From: Sphingobacteriales bacterium UTBCD1
GTDB taxonomy: Bacteria > Bacteroidota > Bacteroidia > Chitinophagales > Chitinophagaceae
Assembly: GCA_002066995.1 (NCBI GenBank)
Contig: MWTC01000052.1
Coordinates: 1 to 64,000 of the forward strand
Direction of reading: 5' to 3'
DNA length: 64,000 bases
Under the pieces are notes generated by a model. That model saw nothing but the letters and a program-made list of their open reading frames with translations. It made no database searches and was not told the DNA's origin. Both the position numbers and the translations under genes were made by a program. This document shows, in pieces, positions 63,319-64,000 of this stretch (positions are counted from its first letter, which is position 1; every line of letters begins with the position of its first letter).

Positions 63319-64000
63319 TTGGCCTTACCGCACCTTATCAGATATGTTTACACCCATGGAACCGATGAAGTGATCCGTCGTGGAAAAAAGATACATGCTG
63401 TCGGGTTTGTAGAATTAGTAGAATACGATGACTTATTCGGATCGGCAGTTCTCAGGGTGAAAGATGACAGCTACTCCACTTATTATAAAGTTTATATCCA
63501 GAAAATAAGAGACCCGAAATTTGTTTCGCTTCGCTGCGGCTGTCCTTATAACCTGGGCGAAATCTGCCGTCATGAAGCGGCAGCATTATTTTATTTACAG
63601 GAACTGATTGATAAAGGACAATTGCATACCGGGGAAGTGCAGTATGATCAGCGGCATACCATTGCAAAAATGAAAACCATTGACCTGAGGTCTTTAAGGA
63701 TGCTTTCTTCTCCTGATGTGTTTACTGAAGCCGAGAAATTTTTACGAACGCAGAAAGCAAAGATTGATTTTGCGAAAAATGAAACAGTAAGGGCATCTGT
63801 CCGCCTGGAGGGAAAAGAGTACAAAGTCATCATCAGTAAAAACGAAGAGAGGAACTTTGATACCAGCTGCGATTATGAAGACAGAGAACACCCGCTTTGC
63901 TTACCCAAAGTGATCGTGTTTCTTCAATTACTGAATTCATTTGGTGCCGGTTATTTTGACAGCATCCGCAATTGGGATAAAGAAAAAAATAAATTGCTGG
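63319..64000 (+). CDS. SWIM zinc-finger protein, N-terminal part (3' end cut by window edge)
   Basis: A frame from TTG at 63319 continues to the end (227 codons). Upstream in frame a TAA at 63307 leaves only this TTG as start. Residues ~73-87 show the SWIM zinc finger (CGCPYNLGEICRHE: C-x-C, C-x-H), which binds DNA or protein. The later VRLEGKEYKVIISKNEE may belong to an adjacent domain. Such N-terminal modules often precede SNF2 helicases, which would lie outside. A TACATTTG box lies at 63267-63274. Confidence 0.75.
   Translation, partial: MALPHLIRYVYTHGTDEVIRRGKKIHAVGFVELVEYDDLFGSAVLRVKDDSYSTYYKVYIQKIRDPKFVSLRCGCPYNLGEICRHEAAALFYLQELIDKGQLHTGEVQYDQRHTIAKMKTIDLRSLRMLSSPDVFTEAEKFLRTQKAKIDFAKNETVRASVRLEGKEYKVIISKNEERNFDTSCDYEDREHPLCLPKVIVFLQLLNSFGAGYFDSIRNWDKEKNKLL

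Noticed and set aside
1-64000. CRISPR array, transposase, integrase or prophage genes
   Set aside because: No spaced repeat arrays and no such proteins were found in the readable frames.

Overview
The window reads as ordinary chromosome from a Bacteroidota, most likely a Chitinophagaceae-like bacterium. The evidence is moderate GC, Bacteroidota-type promoters (TAnnTTTG at -7, TTG near -33), almost no Shine-Dalgarno sequences, family members typical of the phylum (IPExxxVDY protein, Rho with an acidic insert, YbeY ending GYND instead of GYDH, Pif1-type helicase with HRDC and C-terminal HTH) and many secreted proteins with the cleavage signature A-Q. No plasmid, phage or large mobile element is visible. 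Both edges cut genes: a large repeat-bearing cell-surface protein on the left and a SWIM zinc-finger protein on the right.

Layout. 1-5.1 kb: truncated surface protein, then a translationally coupled pair (cytosolic trypsin-like protease with zinc ribbon and a YbjN-like partner). 5.1-11.7 kb: dnaN, DUF2007, three membrane proteins (fatty acid hydroxylase family, HXXEE, DUF4345), then kdsB, a ROK kinase and a KdnB-like 8-oxidase. 11.9-20.4 kb: small secreted protein, SMP-30-like protein, CorA, PpiD-like foldase, NadA, a methionine-type aminotransferase and a YjbR/MmcQ pseudogene with two in-frame stops. 20.3-23.6 kb: minus-strand run kdsD, GDP-mannose pyrophosphorylase, PolB-type exonuclease, RidA. 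23.8-26.5 kb: recQ, a damaged tRNA-Phe copy and an intact tRNA-Phe. 26.5-31.1 kb: membrane-anchored hypothetical protein, an exported Ppx/GppA-like protein, psuK-psuG pseudouridine catabolism. 31.3-38 kb is the most accessory stretch: a short SSB, a GxxExxY gene flanked by repeats, a Pif1-like helicase, and a compact operon of SET methyltransferase, ATP-grasp ligase and an ATP-grasp-SET fusion. 38-46 kb: mnmG, ybeY, feoA, nadD, chrA, M20 amidohydrolase, feoB. 46-54.8 kb: M28 peptidase operon (IPExxxVDY, pterin carbinolamine dehydratase, CtlX), then selD, a secreted protein, mnmH and rho. 55-64 kb: asnS, Usp, padR-pspC, gcvT, SRPBCC, comB and the truncated SWIM gene.

How genes work together. 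KdsD, KdsB and the KdnB homologue belong to Kdo and modified-Kdo (lipid A core) supply. SelD provides selenophosphate for MnmH, which together with MnmG acts on tRNA wobble U34. PsuK and PsuG recycle pseudouridine. FeoA and FeoB form ferrous iron uptake but are about 3.2 kb apart. The best candidate for an undescribed system is 34865-37983: two paralogous D-Ala-D-Ala-ligase-like ATP-grasp enzymes encoded with two SET lysine-methyltransferase-like domains, one of them fused. This suggests ligation plus methylation of a peptide, protein or small molecule. Other points of note are a 27-30 bp dispersed repeat that both disrupts a tRNA-Phe copy and inserts a peptide into MnmH, and the GxxExxY cassette bounded by inverted repeats. 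All assignments rest on reading the sequence; no database search was run.
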